Position numbers and translations under genes: made by a program
The notes under the pieces: generated by a model
Told to the model about the DNA's origin: nothing
The model's input: the letters and a program-made list of their open reading frames with translations, nothing else
Databases searched by the model: none
Part shown: positions 7,062 through 11,779 of the stretch, one piece after another
How positions within the stretch are numbered: the first letter of the stretch is position 1
How the letters are laid out: the number at the start of each line of letters is the position of its first letter
From: Actinomycetota bacterium
Lineage (GTDB): Bacteria > Actinomycetota > Thermoleophilia > Gaiellales > Gaiellaceae
Reading direction: 5' to 3'
DNA length: 16,020 nt
NCBI GenBank assembly: GCA_019236545.1
Contig: JAFAIV010000245.1
Span: 1 to 16,020 of the forward strand

Positions 7062-7877
7062 ATGTCCCTCAGGATCCAGACCAACATCGAGGCGTTCGAC
7101 GCCCACCGCAACCTCGTCACGACCGAGAACAACCTCTCCAAGTCGATGGAGCGGCTGTCCTCGGGCTTCCGGATCAACCGGGCCGCGGACGACGCGGCCG
7201 GCCTCGCGATCAGCGAGAAGCTGACGTCGCAGATCGGAGGCCTCCAGCAGGCCCAGCGCAACGCGCAGGACGCCGAGTCGCTCGTGCAGACGGCGGAAGG
7301 CGCGATGAGCGAGGTCCAGGCGATGCTCCAGCGCATCCGCGACCTCGCGGTGCAGTTCAACAACGGCACGCTCTCGACGAGCGACGCGGCGGCGATCACC
7401 GCCGAGGTCGCGCAGCTGTGCGCCGAGATCGACCGGATCGGCTCGCAGACGCAGTTCAGCGGCATCCCGCTGCTCACCGGCAACACGACGCTGTCGTTCC
7501 AGATCGGCGCGGACGACGGTCAGACGCTGTCGGTCAGCGGCATCCAGCTGTTCGGCTCGAGCGGCACCGTCAACCCGTCGATCCTCTCCTGGACGTACGG
7601 CACCCCGGTGTCGCTGTCCTCGATCGACGCGGCCATCGACGGAGTGTCGGCGGACCGCGCCAACTTCGGCGCCGTCCAGAACCGCATCGATCACACCCTC
7701 AACAACCTCGCGACGTACGAGGAGAACCTCTCGGCGTCGGAGAGCAGGATCAAGGACGTGGACATGGCCAGTGAGATGGTCAACTTCACGAAGCTCCAGA
7801 TCCTGCAGCAGGCGGGCACGGCCATGCTGGCTCAGGCGAACCAGACTCCGTCGACGGTTCTGCAGCTCCTGCGCTAG
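7062..7877 (+). CDS. Flagellin (copy 1)
   Basis: This 271-residue flagellin consists almost only of the conserved D0/D1 helices. The N-terminus (MSLRIQTNIEAFDAHRNLVT, then RLSSGFRINRAADDAAGLAI) and the C-terminus (NLSASESRIKDVDMASEMVN, then ILQQAGTAMLAQANQTPSTV) are typical. The central variable part is only about 60 residues, so the filament surface should be smooth. It has a cysteine at residue 120 (VAQLCAEI), unusual for flagellins and shared by all three copies. It is the most divergent copy: LTSQIGG replaces LGAQVSG, and the central loop is four residues longer than in copy 2. No FliA promoter lies directly upstream, so it is probably co-transcribed with fliW and csrA. A strong terminator follows. 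Confidence 0.97.
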   Translation: MSLRIQTNIEAFDAHRNLVTTENNLSKSMERLSSGFRINRAADDAAGLAISEKLTSQIGGLQQAQRNAQDAESLVQTAEGAMSEVQAMLQRIRDLAVQFNNGTLSTSDAAAITAEVAQLCAEIDRIGSQTQFSGIPLLTGNTTLSFQIGADDGQTLSVSGIQLFGSSGTVNPSILSWTYGTPVSLSSIDAAIDGVSADRANFGAVQNRIDHTLNNLATYEENLSASESRIKDVDMASEMVNFTKLQILQQAGTAMLAQANQTPSTVLQLLR

Positions 7878-7906
7878 TCGCGGTCGTCGTCCCCGTTCCC
7901 TCAGCG

Positions 7907-7943
7907 GAGAGCCCCGGTTCCGTCGCCGGGGCTCTCGCATTTT
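7907..7943 (+). terminator. Rho-independent terminator of fla1
   Basis: GAGAGCCCCGG pairs perfectly with CCGGGGCTCTC (11 bp) across an 8-nt loop, followed by GCA and TTTT. It lies 29 nt after the fla1 stop and probably ends the flgG-fla1 transcript. Confidence 0.88.
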
Positions 7944-7951
7944 CGGGGTTC

Positions 7952-7974
7952 GGGGGGAACCCAGGGTTCCCCCC
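7952..7974. repeat. Left terminal hairpin of the inverted repeat
   Basis: An 11-nt arm and its exact reverse complement around a single A (GGGGGGAACCC - A - GGGTTCCCCCC). It lies 8 nt past the fla1 terminator and could act as a backup terminator or a protein-binding palindrome. The right-hand counterpart at 8332-8358 shares the GGGGGAACC arm. Confidence 0.75.
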
Positions 7975-8025
7975 GAGGCCCCTCTCCTTCTTAGTTGCGA
8001 GTGGCCGGTCGAGCTCAGCGCTCCC

Positions 8026-8045
8026 GGCCAGAGCGCGGTCTGGCC
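8026..8045 (+). repeat. AGA-GCGCGG-TCT hairpin, fla1 copy
   Basis: GGCCAGA - GCGCGG - TCTGGCC, a 7-bp perfect stem on the same strand as fla1, 149 nt past its stop. The loop and closing AGA/TCT are identical to those downstream of fla2 and fla3, while the rest of the stem differs in a base-pair-preserving way. Confidence 0.65.
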
Positions 8046-8131
8046 TCCGCGCGCACGCGGCAGTTCATCCTTGGACGGTTGTGGACCAGCCGTCCTGCCG
8101 TCGGACGGTCACGAAGCTCGCCGCGGCCAGA

Positions 8132-8162
8132 GCGTGCGCGTAACCGGCGGTTACGCGCACGC
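8132..8162. repeat. 31-bp central palindrome of the inverted repeat
   Basis: A 15-nt arm (GCGTGCGCGTAACCG) and its exact complement flank a single G at 8147. This is the symmetry axis of the larger repeat and the most perfect inverted repeat in the window. It could form a cruciform, or mark the junction of an inverted duplication. Confidence 0.8.
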
Positions 8163-8263
8163 GAACGAGCGCCGGGGCACGCCGCGCAGCGGCCTGCGCC
8201 GGCGCGACGGCCGAACGGCTCGTCGACAGAGCATCGAACGATGAGCTCGCTCCCGCGCGCGGA

Positions 8264-8283
8264 GGGCAGACCGCGCTCTGCCC
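8264..8283 (-). repeat. AGA-GCGCGG-TCT hairpin, fla2 copy
   Basis: On the minus strand this reads GGGCAGA - GCGCGG - TCTGCCC, a 7-bp perfect stem 157 nt past the fla2 stop. Compared with the fla1 copy, a C-G pair has become G-C, which keeps the stem intact. Confidence 0.65.
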
Positions 8284-8331
8284 GGGAGCGCTCGAGACGA
8301 CCGACCACTCGTAAGCCAAAGGGAGGAGGCT

Positions 8332-8358
8332 CGCGGGGGAACCGCAGGTTCCCCCGCG
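8332..8358. repeat. Right terminal hairpin of the inverted repeat
   Basis: CGCGGGGGAACC - GCA - GGTTCCCCCGCG, a perfect 12-bp stem with a 3-nt loop. It mirrors the left hairpin at 7952-7974, sharing its GGGGGAACC arm while the outer base pairs differ. Confidence 0.75.
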
Positions 8359-8368
8359 GTCCACGAGT

Positions 8369-8392
8369 CGGGGCGGTCGAATGACCGCCCCG
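8369..8392 (-). terminator. Hairpin downstream of fla2, possible terminator without T-tract
   Basis: GGGGCGGTC - GAAT - GACCGCCCC is a perfect 9-bp stem, extended by one C-G pair. It lies about 48 nt past the fla2 stop on the minus strand. No T-run follows, so intrinsic termination is uncertain. A second hairpin (CGCCCC/GGGGCG, 8420-8436) sits 3 nt after the stop codon. Confidence 0.5.
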
Positions 8393-8439
8393 GACCCGCG
8401 TCGTCCCCTGTGTTATGTCCGCCCCTGCGGGGGGCGACC

Positions 8440-9243
8440 TCAGCGGAGCAGCTGAAGCACCGCCTGAGGCTGGGTGTTGGCCTGCGCGAGCATCGCCGTG
8501 CCGGCCTGCTGCAGGACCTGCAGCTTGGTGAAGTTGACCATCTCGGAGGCCATGTCCACGTCCTTGATGCGAGACTCGGACGCCGACAGGTTCTCCTCGT
8601 AGGTCGCCAGGTTGTTCAGCGTGTGATCCAGGCGGTTCTGGATCGCGCCGAAGTTGGCCCGGGCCTGCGACACGCCGTCGATGGCGGCGTCGATCGACGA
8701 CAGCGACACGGTGCCGCTGAAGTTGAAGACCGACGAGCTGACGGTGGTGCCGAACAGCTGCACCGCGTTGACGGTGAGCGTCTGGCCGTCGTTGGCGCCG
8801 ACCTGGAAGTTGATCGCGGTCGTACCGGTGAGCAGAGCGATCCCGTTGAAGGACGTCTGCGAACCGATGCGGTTGACCTCAGCGCAGAGCTGGGCAACCT
8901 CGGCCGTGATCGCGGCCTGGTCGGACGAGGACAGGGTGCCGTTGTTGAACTGCACCGCCAGGTCACGCACACGCTGCAGCATCGACTGCACCTCCGCCAT
9001 CGCACCCTCAGCCGTCTGCACCAGCGACTCCGCGTCCTGCGCGTTGCGCTGGGCCTGGTCGAGGCCGCTCACCTGCGCACCGAGGCGCTGGCTGATCGCC
9101 AGGCCCGCCGCGTCGTCGGCAGCCTTGTTGATCCGGAAGCCGCTGGACAGCCGCTGCATCGAGGTGGCCAGCTGGTTCTCGGTGTTGACGAGGTTCCGAT
9201 GCGCGTCGAAAGCCTCGATGTTCGTCTGGATCCGAAGGGACAT
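8440..9243 (-). CDS. Flagellin (copy 2)
   Basis: This 267-residue flagellin reads leftward and converges on copy 1. It begins MSLRIQTNIEAFDAHRNLVN and ends QQAGTAMLAQANTQPQAVLQ-LLR, with the standard D0/D1 helices and a central variable part of about 55 residues. Over the first 120 residues I count about six differences from copy 3, so these two are recent paralogues. Cys120 is conserved (VAQLCAEV). It has its own FliA promoter at 9328-9354 and a leader of about 80 nt with AAGGAGG and two GGA-loop hairpins, which predicts late-class transcription plus CsrA-FliW translational control. Confidence 0.97.
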   Translation of the reverse strand: MSLRIQTNIEAFDAHRNLVNTENQLATSMQRLSSGFRINKAADDAAGLAISQRLGAQVSGLDQAQRNAQDAESLVQTAEGAMAEVQSMLQRVRDLAVQFNNGTLSSSDQAAITAEVAQLCAEVNRIGSQTSFNGIALLTGTTAINFQVGANDGQTLTVNAVQLFGTTVSSSVFNFSGTVSLSSIDAAIDGVSQARANFGAIQNRLDHTLNNLATYEENLSASESRIKDVDMASEMVNFTKLQVLQQAGTAMLAQANTQPQAVLQLLR

Positions 9244-9248
9244 GAGGC

Positions 9249-9264
9249 TCTTCCTCCTTGAAGA
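9249..9264 (-). promoter_or_regulatory. fla2 Shine-Dalgarno hairpin (candidate CsrA site 2)
   Basis: On the minus strand: TCTTC - AAGGAG - GAAGA, a 5-bp stem with the ribosome-binding sequence in the loop, ending 5 nt before the ATG. The fla3 equivalent has GCTTC/GAAGC, a compensatory change at the stem base with the same loop. Confidence 0.65.
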
Positions 9265-9278
9265 CCGAAAGTCCCGCC

Positions 9279-9297
9279 GAACGGCATCCTGCCGCTC
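9279..9297 (-). promoter_or_regulatory. Upstream GGA-loop hairpin in fla2 leader (candidate CsrA site 1)
   Basis: On the minus strand GAGCGGCA - GGA - TGCCGTTC pairs throughout with one G-U wobble. If the innermost A-U stays open the loop is AGGAT. The loop context GCAGGATG resembles the CsrA-selected consensus ACARGGAUG. It lies about 24 nt from the predicted transcript 5' end and 24 nt upstream of the Shine-Dalgarno hairpin GGA. Confidence 0.68.
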
Positions 9298-9327
9298 GGG
9301 CCCGCACCGGCGGTGCGCGCACAGTCT

Positions 9328-9354
9328 TCATCGGCGCTGGAGGGGAGGGGTTTA
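9328..9354 (-). promoter_or_regulatory. Sigma-28 (FliA) promoter of fla2
   Basis: On the minus strand: TAAACCCC - 11 nt - GCCGATGA. TAAA and spacing are perfect and the -10 matches 7 of 8. It predicts a start near 9321 and a leader of about 78 nt. Confidence 0.85.
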
Positions 9355-9361
9355 GGCAGCT

Positions 9362-9377
9362 TCACTCGATCGAGTGA
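9362..9377. promoter_or_regulatory. 16-bp perfect palindrome in the fla2 / CHAP-gene divergent region
   Basis: TCACTCGATCGAGTGA is its own reverse complement. It lies 8 bp behind the -35 box of the fla2 promoter and just ahead of the -10-like box of the CHAP gene, a placement suited to a dimeric regulator acting on both. It has no terminator features. Confidence 0.55.
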
Positions 9378-9379
9378 CG

Positions 9380-9387
9380 GCCGATTA
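9380..9387 (+). promoter_or_regulatory. Sigma-28 -10-like element ahead of the CHAP hydrolase gene
   Basis: GCCGATTA matches the FliA -10 at 7 of 8 positions and ends 8 nt before the ATG at 9396, which predicts a leaderless or near-leaderless mRNA. There is no Shine-Dalgarno sequence. The place where TAAA should be (9361-9368) reads TTCACTCG, so the -35 is missing. The palindrome at 9362-9377 covers that position, and an activator might substitute. Confidence 0.4.
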
Positions 9388-9395
9388 CCTCTTCG

Positions 9396-10124
9396 ATGAG
9401 CATCGAGGACGTGCTCGCCCGCGTGGCACAGCTCGAGACCGTGCCGACGGCCGCTGCGGCGCCGGCGGCCGCGCCTTCGCAGACCGATTTCGCCGCCACG
9501 CTCGCCCAGTCGAGCGAGCTCGCATCGCTCCAGAGCGCGATCGACCCGTCGCTGCTCGACCCTTCCTCGAGCCAGGACCCGCTCGCCGCGGGCCAGGCGA
9601 CGGCGACGCCCGACAGCCTTCTCAGCGCGCTCCAGCAGCTCCTGCCGGCCACGAGCACGGCGGCCCCGGCCGCGGCGCCGAGCCCGTCCGGGAGCGCCGG
9701 CCCCCGCGTTCTCGCTGCGGCGGAGACGCAGGTCGGCCAGAGCGAGCAGCCGCCCGGCTCGAACGACGGGCCGGCGATCCAGGCGTACCGCAGCGCCGTC
9801 CCCGGCTCGCAGGCCGGCGACCCGTGGTGCGCGGAGTTCGTCTCGTGGGCGGCGGCGCAGGCGGGCGCGCCGATCGGCGACGGCGGCACGGGCTTCCGCT
9901 CGGTCGCCGCGCTGACGAGCTGGGCCTCCCAGACCGGCCGCCTCCTCCCCGCCGGCTCGACGCCGCAGCCGGGCGACCTGATCCTCTTCGGCGATCGCCA
10001 TGTCGGCATCGTCGAGTCGGTCGAGGCCAACGGCACGATCGACACGGTCGAGGGCAACTACGGCAACGCCGTCCAGCACGTGAAGCGCAGCCCGTCCGAA
10101 GCCACCGGCTTCGTCCGTCTCTAA
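9396..10124 (+). CDS. CHAP-domain murein hydrolase, probably flagellum-associated
   Basis: This 242-residue protein has a C-terminal CHAP (cysteine, histidine-dependent amidohydrolase/peptidase) domain at about 105-242. The catalytic cysteine is in GDPWCAEFVSWAAAQAG at about residue 146. The histidine is in GDLILFGDRHVGIVESVEAN at about 204, and the polar third residue is in the following VEGNYGNA. The first 105 residues are a helical MSIEDVLARVAQLE start and an Ala/Pro/Ser-rich linker. No Sec signal peptide is visible, so export through the flagellar type III gate is plausible, as for FlgJ. It lies among flagellins in a locus whose FlgJ lacks a hydrolase domain, and may cut the wall for rod passage. 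An ordinary autolysin is the alternative. Confidence 0.85.
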   Translation: MSIEDVLARVAQLETVPTAAAAPAAAPSQTDFAATLAQSSELASLQSAIDPSLLDPSSSQDPLAAGQATATPDSLLSALQQLLPATSTAAPAAAPSPSGSAGPRVLAAAETQVGQSEQPPGSNDGPAIQAYRSAVPGSQAGDPWCAEFVSWAAAQAGAPIGDGGTGFRSVAALTSWASQTGRLLPAGSTPQPGDLILFGDRHVGIVESVEANGTIDTVEGNYGNAVQHVKRSPSEATGFVRL

Positions 10125-10126
10125 GA

Positions 10127-10168
10127 CGCCTTGAGCCGAAGGCGAAGCGTGGCAAAGCGCGCTTCGCC
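10127..10168 (+). terminator. Paired hairpins after the CHAP hydrolase gene
   Basis: CGCCTT/AAGGCG (10127-10144, 6-nt loop) starts 3 nt past the stop. A 9-bp stem follows, GGCGAAGCG (10141-10149) with CGCTTCGCC (10160-10168). They overlap by four bases, so only one forms fully at a time. Neither has a T-run; termination is possible but unproven. Confidence 0.4.
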
Positions 10169-10235
10169 GCAGGCAACCCCGCTCCCGCAGACGACGCGGA
10201 GCGGCCTCGGCGGGCGGGCGAGAAGCGGAGCATGA

Positions 10236-10265
10236 GCGGACGGGAGACCGCGCTCTCCCGTCCGC
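10236..10265 (-). repeat. AGA-GCGCGG-TCT hairpin, fla3 copy
   Basis: On the minus strand GCGGACGGGAGA - GCGCGG - TCTCCCGTCCGC is a perfect 12-bp stem about 70 nt past the fla3 stop. Loop and closing AGA/TCT match the fla1 and fla2 copies, while the remaining stem is entirely different but fully paired. Confidence 0.65.
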
Positions 10266-10280
10266 GAATCCCGAGAAACA

Positions 10281-10308
10281 CCGAGGCCGCCCTTACGGGC
10301 GGCCTCGG
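10281..10308 (-). terminator. Terminator of fla3, possibly bidirectional
   Basis: CCGAGGCCGCCC pairs perfectly with GGGCGGCCTCGG (12 bp) across a 4-nt loop. On the minus strand it is followed by TGTTTCTC, a short T-rich tail. It lies 26 nt past the fla3 stop and may also stop transcripts from the convergent CHAP gene. Confidence 0.8.
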
Positions 10309-10334
10309 GTCTTCGCGTCCCCCGGCGAAAGGTG

Positions 10335-11144
10335 TTACCTCAGCAGCGAGAGCACTGCCTGCGGCTGCTGGTTGGCCTGTGCGAGCATCGCCGTGCCGGC
10401 CTGCTGCAGGACCTGCAGCTTGGTGAAGGCGACCATCTCCGAGGCCATGTCCACGTCCTTGATGCGGCTCTCGGACGCGGAGAGGTTCTCCTCGTAGGTC
10501 GACAGGTTGTTCAGCGTGTGGTCGAGCCGGTTCTGGACGGCGCCGAACGTCGCGCGAGCCTGCGAGACGTTGTCGATCGCAGCGTCGATCGACGAGAGCG
10601 ACACGGTGCCCGTGAAGGTGAGGGCAGCCGGGTCGACCTTGTTGCCGGTGCCGAACAGCTGCACGGTCGAGACCGTGAGCGTCTGGCCGTCGTTGGCCCC
10701 GACCTGGAAGTTGATCGAGCCCGAGCCGGTGAGCAGCGCGATCCCGTTGAAGGACGTCTGCGAGCCGATTCGGTCGATCTCCGCGCAGAGCTGCGCGACC
10801 TCGGCCGTGATCGCGGCCTGGTCGGACGAGGACAGGGTGCCGTTGTTGAACTGCACCGCGAGATCACGCACGCGCTGCAGCATCGACTGCACCTCGGACA
10901 GGGCACCTTCGGCCGTCTGCACCATCGACTCGGCGTCCTGCGCGTTGCGCTGAGCCTGGTCGAGGCCGCTGACCTGCGCGCCGAGGCGCTGGCTGATCGC
11001 CAGGCCCGCCGCGTCGTCGGCAGCCTTGTTGATGCGGAAGCCGGAGGACAGCCGCTGCATCGACTGCGAGAGCTGGTTCTCCGTGTTGACGAGGTTGCGA
11101 TGCGCGTCGAACGCATCGATGTTCGTCTGGATCCGAAGGGACAT
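10335..11144 (-). CDS. Flagellin (copy 3)
   Basis: This 269-residue flagellin has MSLRIQTNIDAFDAHRNLVN at the start and QQAGTAMLAQANQQPQAVLS at the end. It shares with copy 2 the whole N-terminal D0/D1 part, apart from about six substitutions in the first 120 residues, including Cys120. The two differ mainly in the short central loop, where this copy reads FGTGNKVDPAALTFTGTVSL. It has a dedicated FliA promoter at 11217-11243 and a leader that repeats the fla2 arrangement: an upstream GGA hairpin, then a hairpin around AAGGAGG. It would assemble into the same filament as the other two or replace them under other conditions. Confidence 0.97.
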   Translation of the reverse strand: MSLRIQTNIDAFDAHRNLVNTENQLSQSMQRLSSGFRINKAADDAAGLAISQRLGAQVSGLDQAQRNAQDAESMVQTAEGALSEVQSMLQRVRDLAVQFNNGTLSSSDQAAITAEVAQLCAEIDRIGSQTSFNGIALLTGSGSINFQVGANDGQTLTVSTVQLFGTGNKVDPAALTFTGTVSLSSIDAAIDNVSQARATFGAVQNRLDHTLNNLSTYEENLSASESRIKDVDMASEMVAFTKLQVLQQAGTAMLAQANQQPQAVLSLLR

Positions 11145-11149
11145 TTACC

Positions 11150-11165
11150 GCTTCCTCCTTGAAGC
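11150..11165 (-). promoter_or_regulatory. fla3 Shine-Dalgarno hairpin (candidate CsrA site 2)
   Basis: On the minus strand: GCTTC - AAGGAG - GAAGC, a 5-bp stem with the ribosome-binding sequence in the loop, ending 5 nt before the ATG. The base pair at the stem foot differs from fla2 in a compensatory way, which favours a selected RNA structure over simple Shine-Dalgarno conservation. Confidence 0.65.
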
Positions 11166-11191
11166 TCGATGCAGTCCCGGCGACTTGCCGT

Positions 11192-11208
11192 GCCGACGTC
11201 CTGTCGAC
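11192..11208 (-). promoter_or_regulatory. 5'-terminal GGA-loop hairpin in fla3 leader (candidate CsrA site 1)
   Basis: On the minus strand GTCGAC - AGGAC - GTCGGC has a 6-bp stem with one G-U pair and a loop containing GGA. The context ACAGGACGT is close to the CsrA consensus ACARGGAUGU. The predicted transcript starts at about 11209-11211, so this hairpin would be the very 5' end of the mRNA. Confidence 0.65.
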
Positions 11209-11216
11209 AACGGGGG

Positions 11217-11243
11217 TGATCGGTCGCTCGCTTCGGTTCTTTA
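11217..11243 (-). promoter_or_regulatory. Sigma-28 (FliA) promoter of fla3, -35 on the upstream stop codon
   Basis: On the minus strand: TAAAGAAC - 11 nt - ACCGATCA. TAAA and spacing are perfect and the -10 matches 6 of 8. The TAA of the -35 is the stop codon of the 62-aa gene, the same arrangement seen at flgF. Confidence 0.75.
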
Positions 11244-11429
11244 GATGCGAATGTCGAGGTGCGGGCCGTCGCCGTCGCCGGCGTCGTCCTGCAGCTCCTC
11301 GTCGCTCGGCTCGCTGCCGTGCCGCTCCGGCTCGTCGCGCTCCTCTTCCTTGCGCTCCTCGACGCGGCGGTGCGGCTGGACGGGCTCGAGCGGGCGGAGC
11401 CCGATCGGGCGGATCGGGTCGATGCTCAC
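11241..11429 (-). CDS. Small charged protein of unknown function, 62 aa
   Basis: I do not recognise this gene. The GTG start overlaps the stop of the 117-aa gene (GTGA), matching the coupling used across this operon, which supports it being real. The N-terminus MSIDPIRPIGLRPLEPVQPH is Pro/Ile-rich, followed by a strongly charged Glu/Arg/Asp middle and the C-terminal GPHLDIRI. There is no signal peptide or membrane segment, and it is probably disordered in the cytoplasm. As last gene of the flhB-flhA operon, next to flagellins, it may be a small export or regulatory accessory. Its TAA stop doubles as the start of the fla3 -35 box. Confidence 0.6.
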   Translation of the reverse strand: MSIDPIRPIGLRPLEPVQPHRRVEERKEEERDEPERHGSEPSDEELQDDAGDGDGPHLDIRI

Positions 11430-11779
11430 GTCTCACCTCCGGTGGCGGCGCGCTGTCGCCTGCGCTCTCCGGCCGCGCGGATGGCCGCGGCCGCCTGCGC
11501 GCGCAGGAGGTGGCGCCAGATCGTGACGCCGGCAGCCCAGGCCGCGGTCGAGCCGACGATGCCGCCGATCAGGGCGCGCAGCGCCGCGTTCGGCATGGGC
11601 ATGCCCTGCCGCGCGGAGACGAGGTAGACGAGGAAGAAGCCGATCAGCCCTCCCCACGACTTCATCCGCCGCACCGCGCTCCGGGCTCGGGGCGAGCCGG
11701 AGATGGAGATGACCGAGGACTCCTCCTCGCCCTGCTCGGGCTCGGCGGCCTGCTCCTTGACCTCTTTCTTCTTGCTCAC
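11426..11779 (-). CDS. Small two-helix membrane protein of unknown function, 117 aa
   Basis: I do not recognise this gene. It starts at GTG (11779) overlapping the pilZ stop, with a strong GGGAGGGG just upstream; in-frame codons further upstream lie inside pilZ. Residues 1-40 are charged and cytoplasmic-looking (MSKKKEVKEQAAEPEQGEEE, then basic). Two likely membrane helices follow: WGGLIGFFLVYLVSA at about 42-56 and RALIGGIVGSTAAWAAGVTIW at about 68-88, in a hairpin with a short loop. The tail is Arg/Ala-rich. Position between a PilZ c-di-GMP effector and the flagellins suggests an inner-membrane accessory of the motor or export apparatus. That is inference only. Confidence 0.7.
   Translation of the reverse strand: MSKKKEVKEQAAEPEQGEEESSVISISGSPRARSAVRRMKSWGGLIGFFLVYLVSARQGMPMPNAALRALIGGIVGSTAAWAAGVTIWRHLLRAQAAAAIRAAGERRRQRAATGGET

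Larger units (their letters stand above)
7951..8359. repeat. Large imperfect inverted repeat between convergent flagellin genes
   Basis: The two halves, about 196 and 212 bp, are imperfect reverse complements around base 8147. The outer ends are small hairpins with related sequence (7952-7974 and 8332-8358, both ..GGGGGAACC/GGTTCCCCC..). The best-matching inner stretch, about 7998-8054 against the complement of about 8255-8311, agrees at roughly 49 of 57 positions by hand count. The centre is a nearly perfect 31-bp palindrome. No credible gene lies inside: open frames cross the symmetry axis and simply mirror each other. The flanking flagellins are themselves inverted paralogues, so the arms may be the duplicated 3' flanks of one ancestral gene, or a fold-back mobile element. 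Confidence 0.8.

Noticed and set aside
7038..7064. FliA promoter for fla1 using the csrA TAA stop as -35
   Set aside because: TAACACGC is present, but the box at the right spacing is CATCCATG, which does not match GCCGATAA and covers the start codon.
7995..8384. Open frames on both strands inside the flagellin intergenic region
   Set aside because: They cross the 31-bp palindrome, mirror one another because of the inverted repeat, are Arg/Pro-rich and lack clear ribosome-binding sites.
8410..9261. Long plus-strand frames opposite the flagellins (8410-9261 and 10332-11162)
   Set aside because: They are antisense shadows of fla2 and fla3, rich in Arg, Leu, His and Val. They resemble each other only because the flagellins do.
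9380..9387. Full FliA promoter for the CHAP gene
   Set aside because: The -10 box is excellent, but nothing like TAAA occurs at the right distance, so only a -10-like element is annotated.
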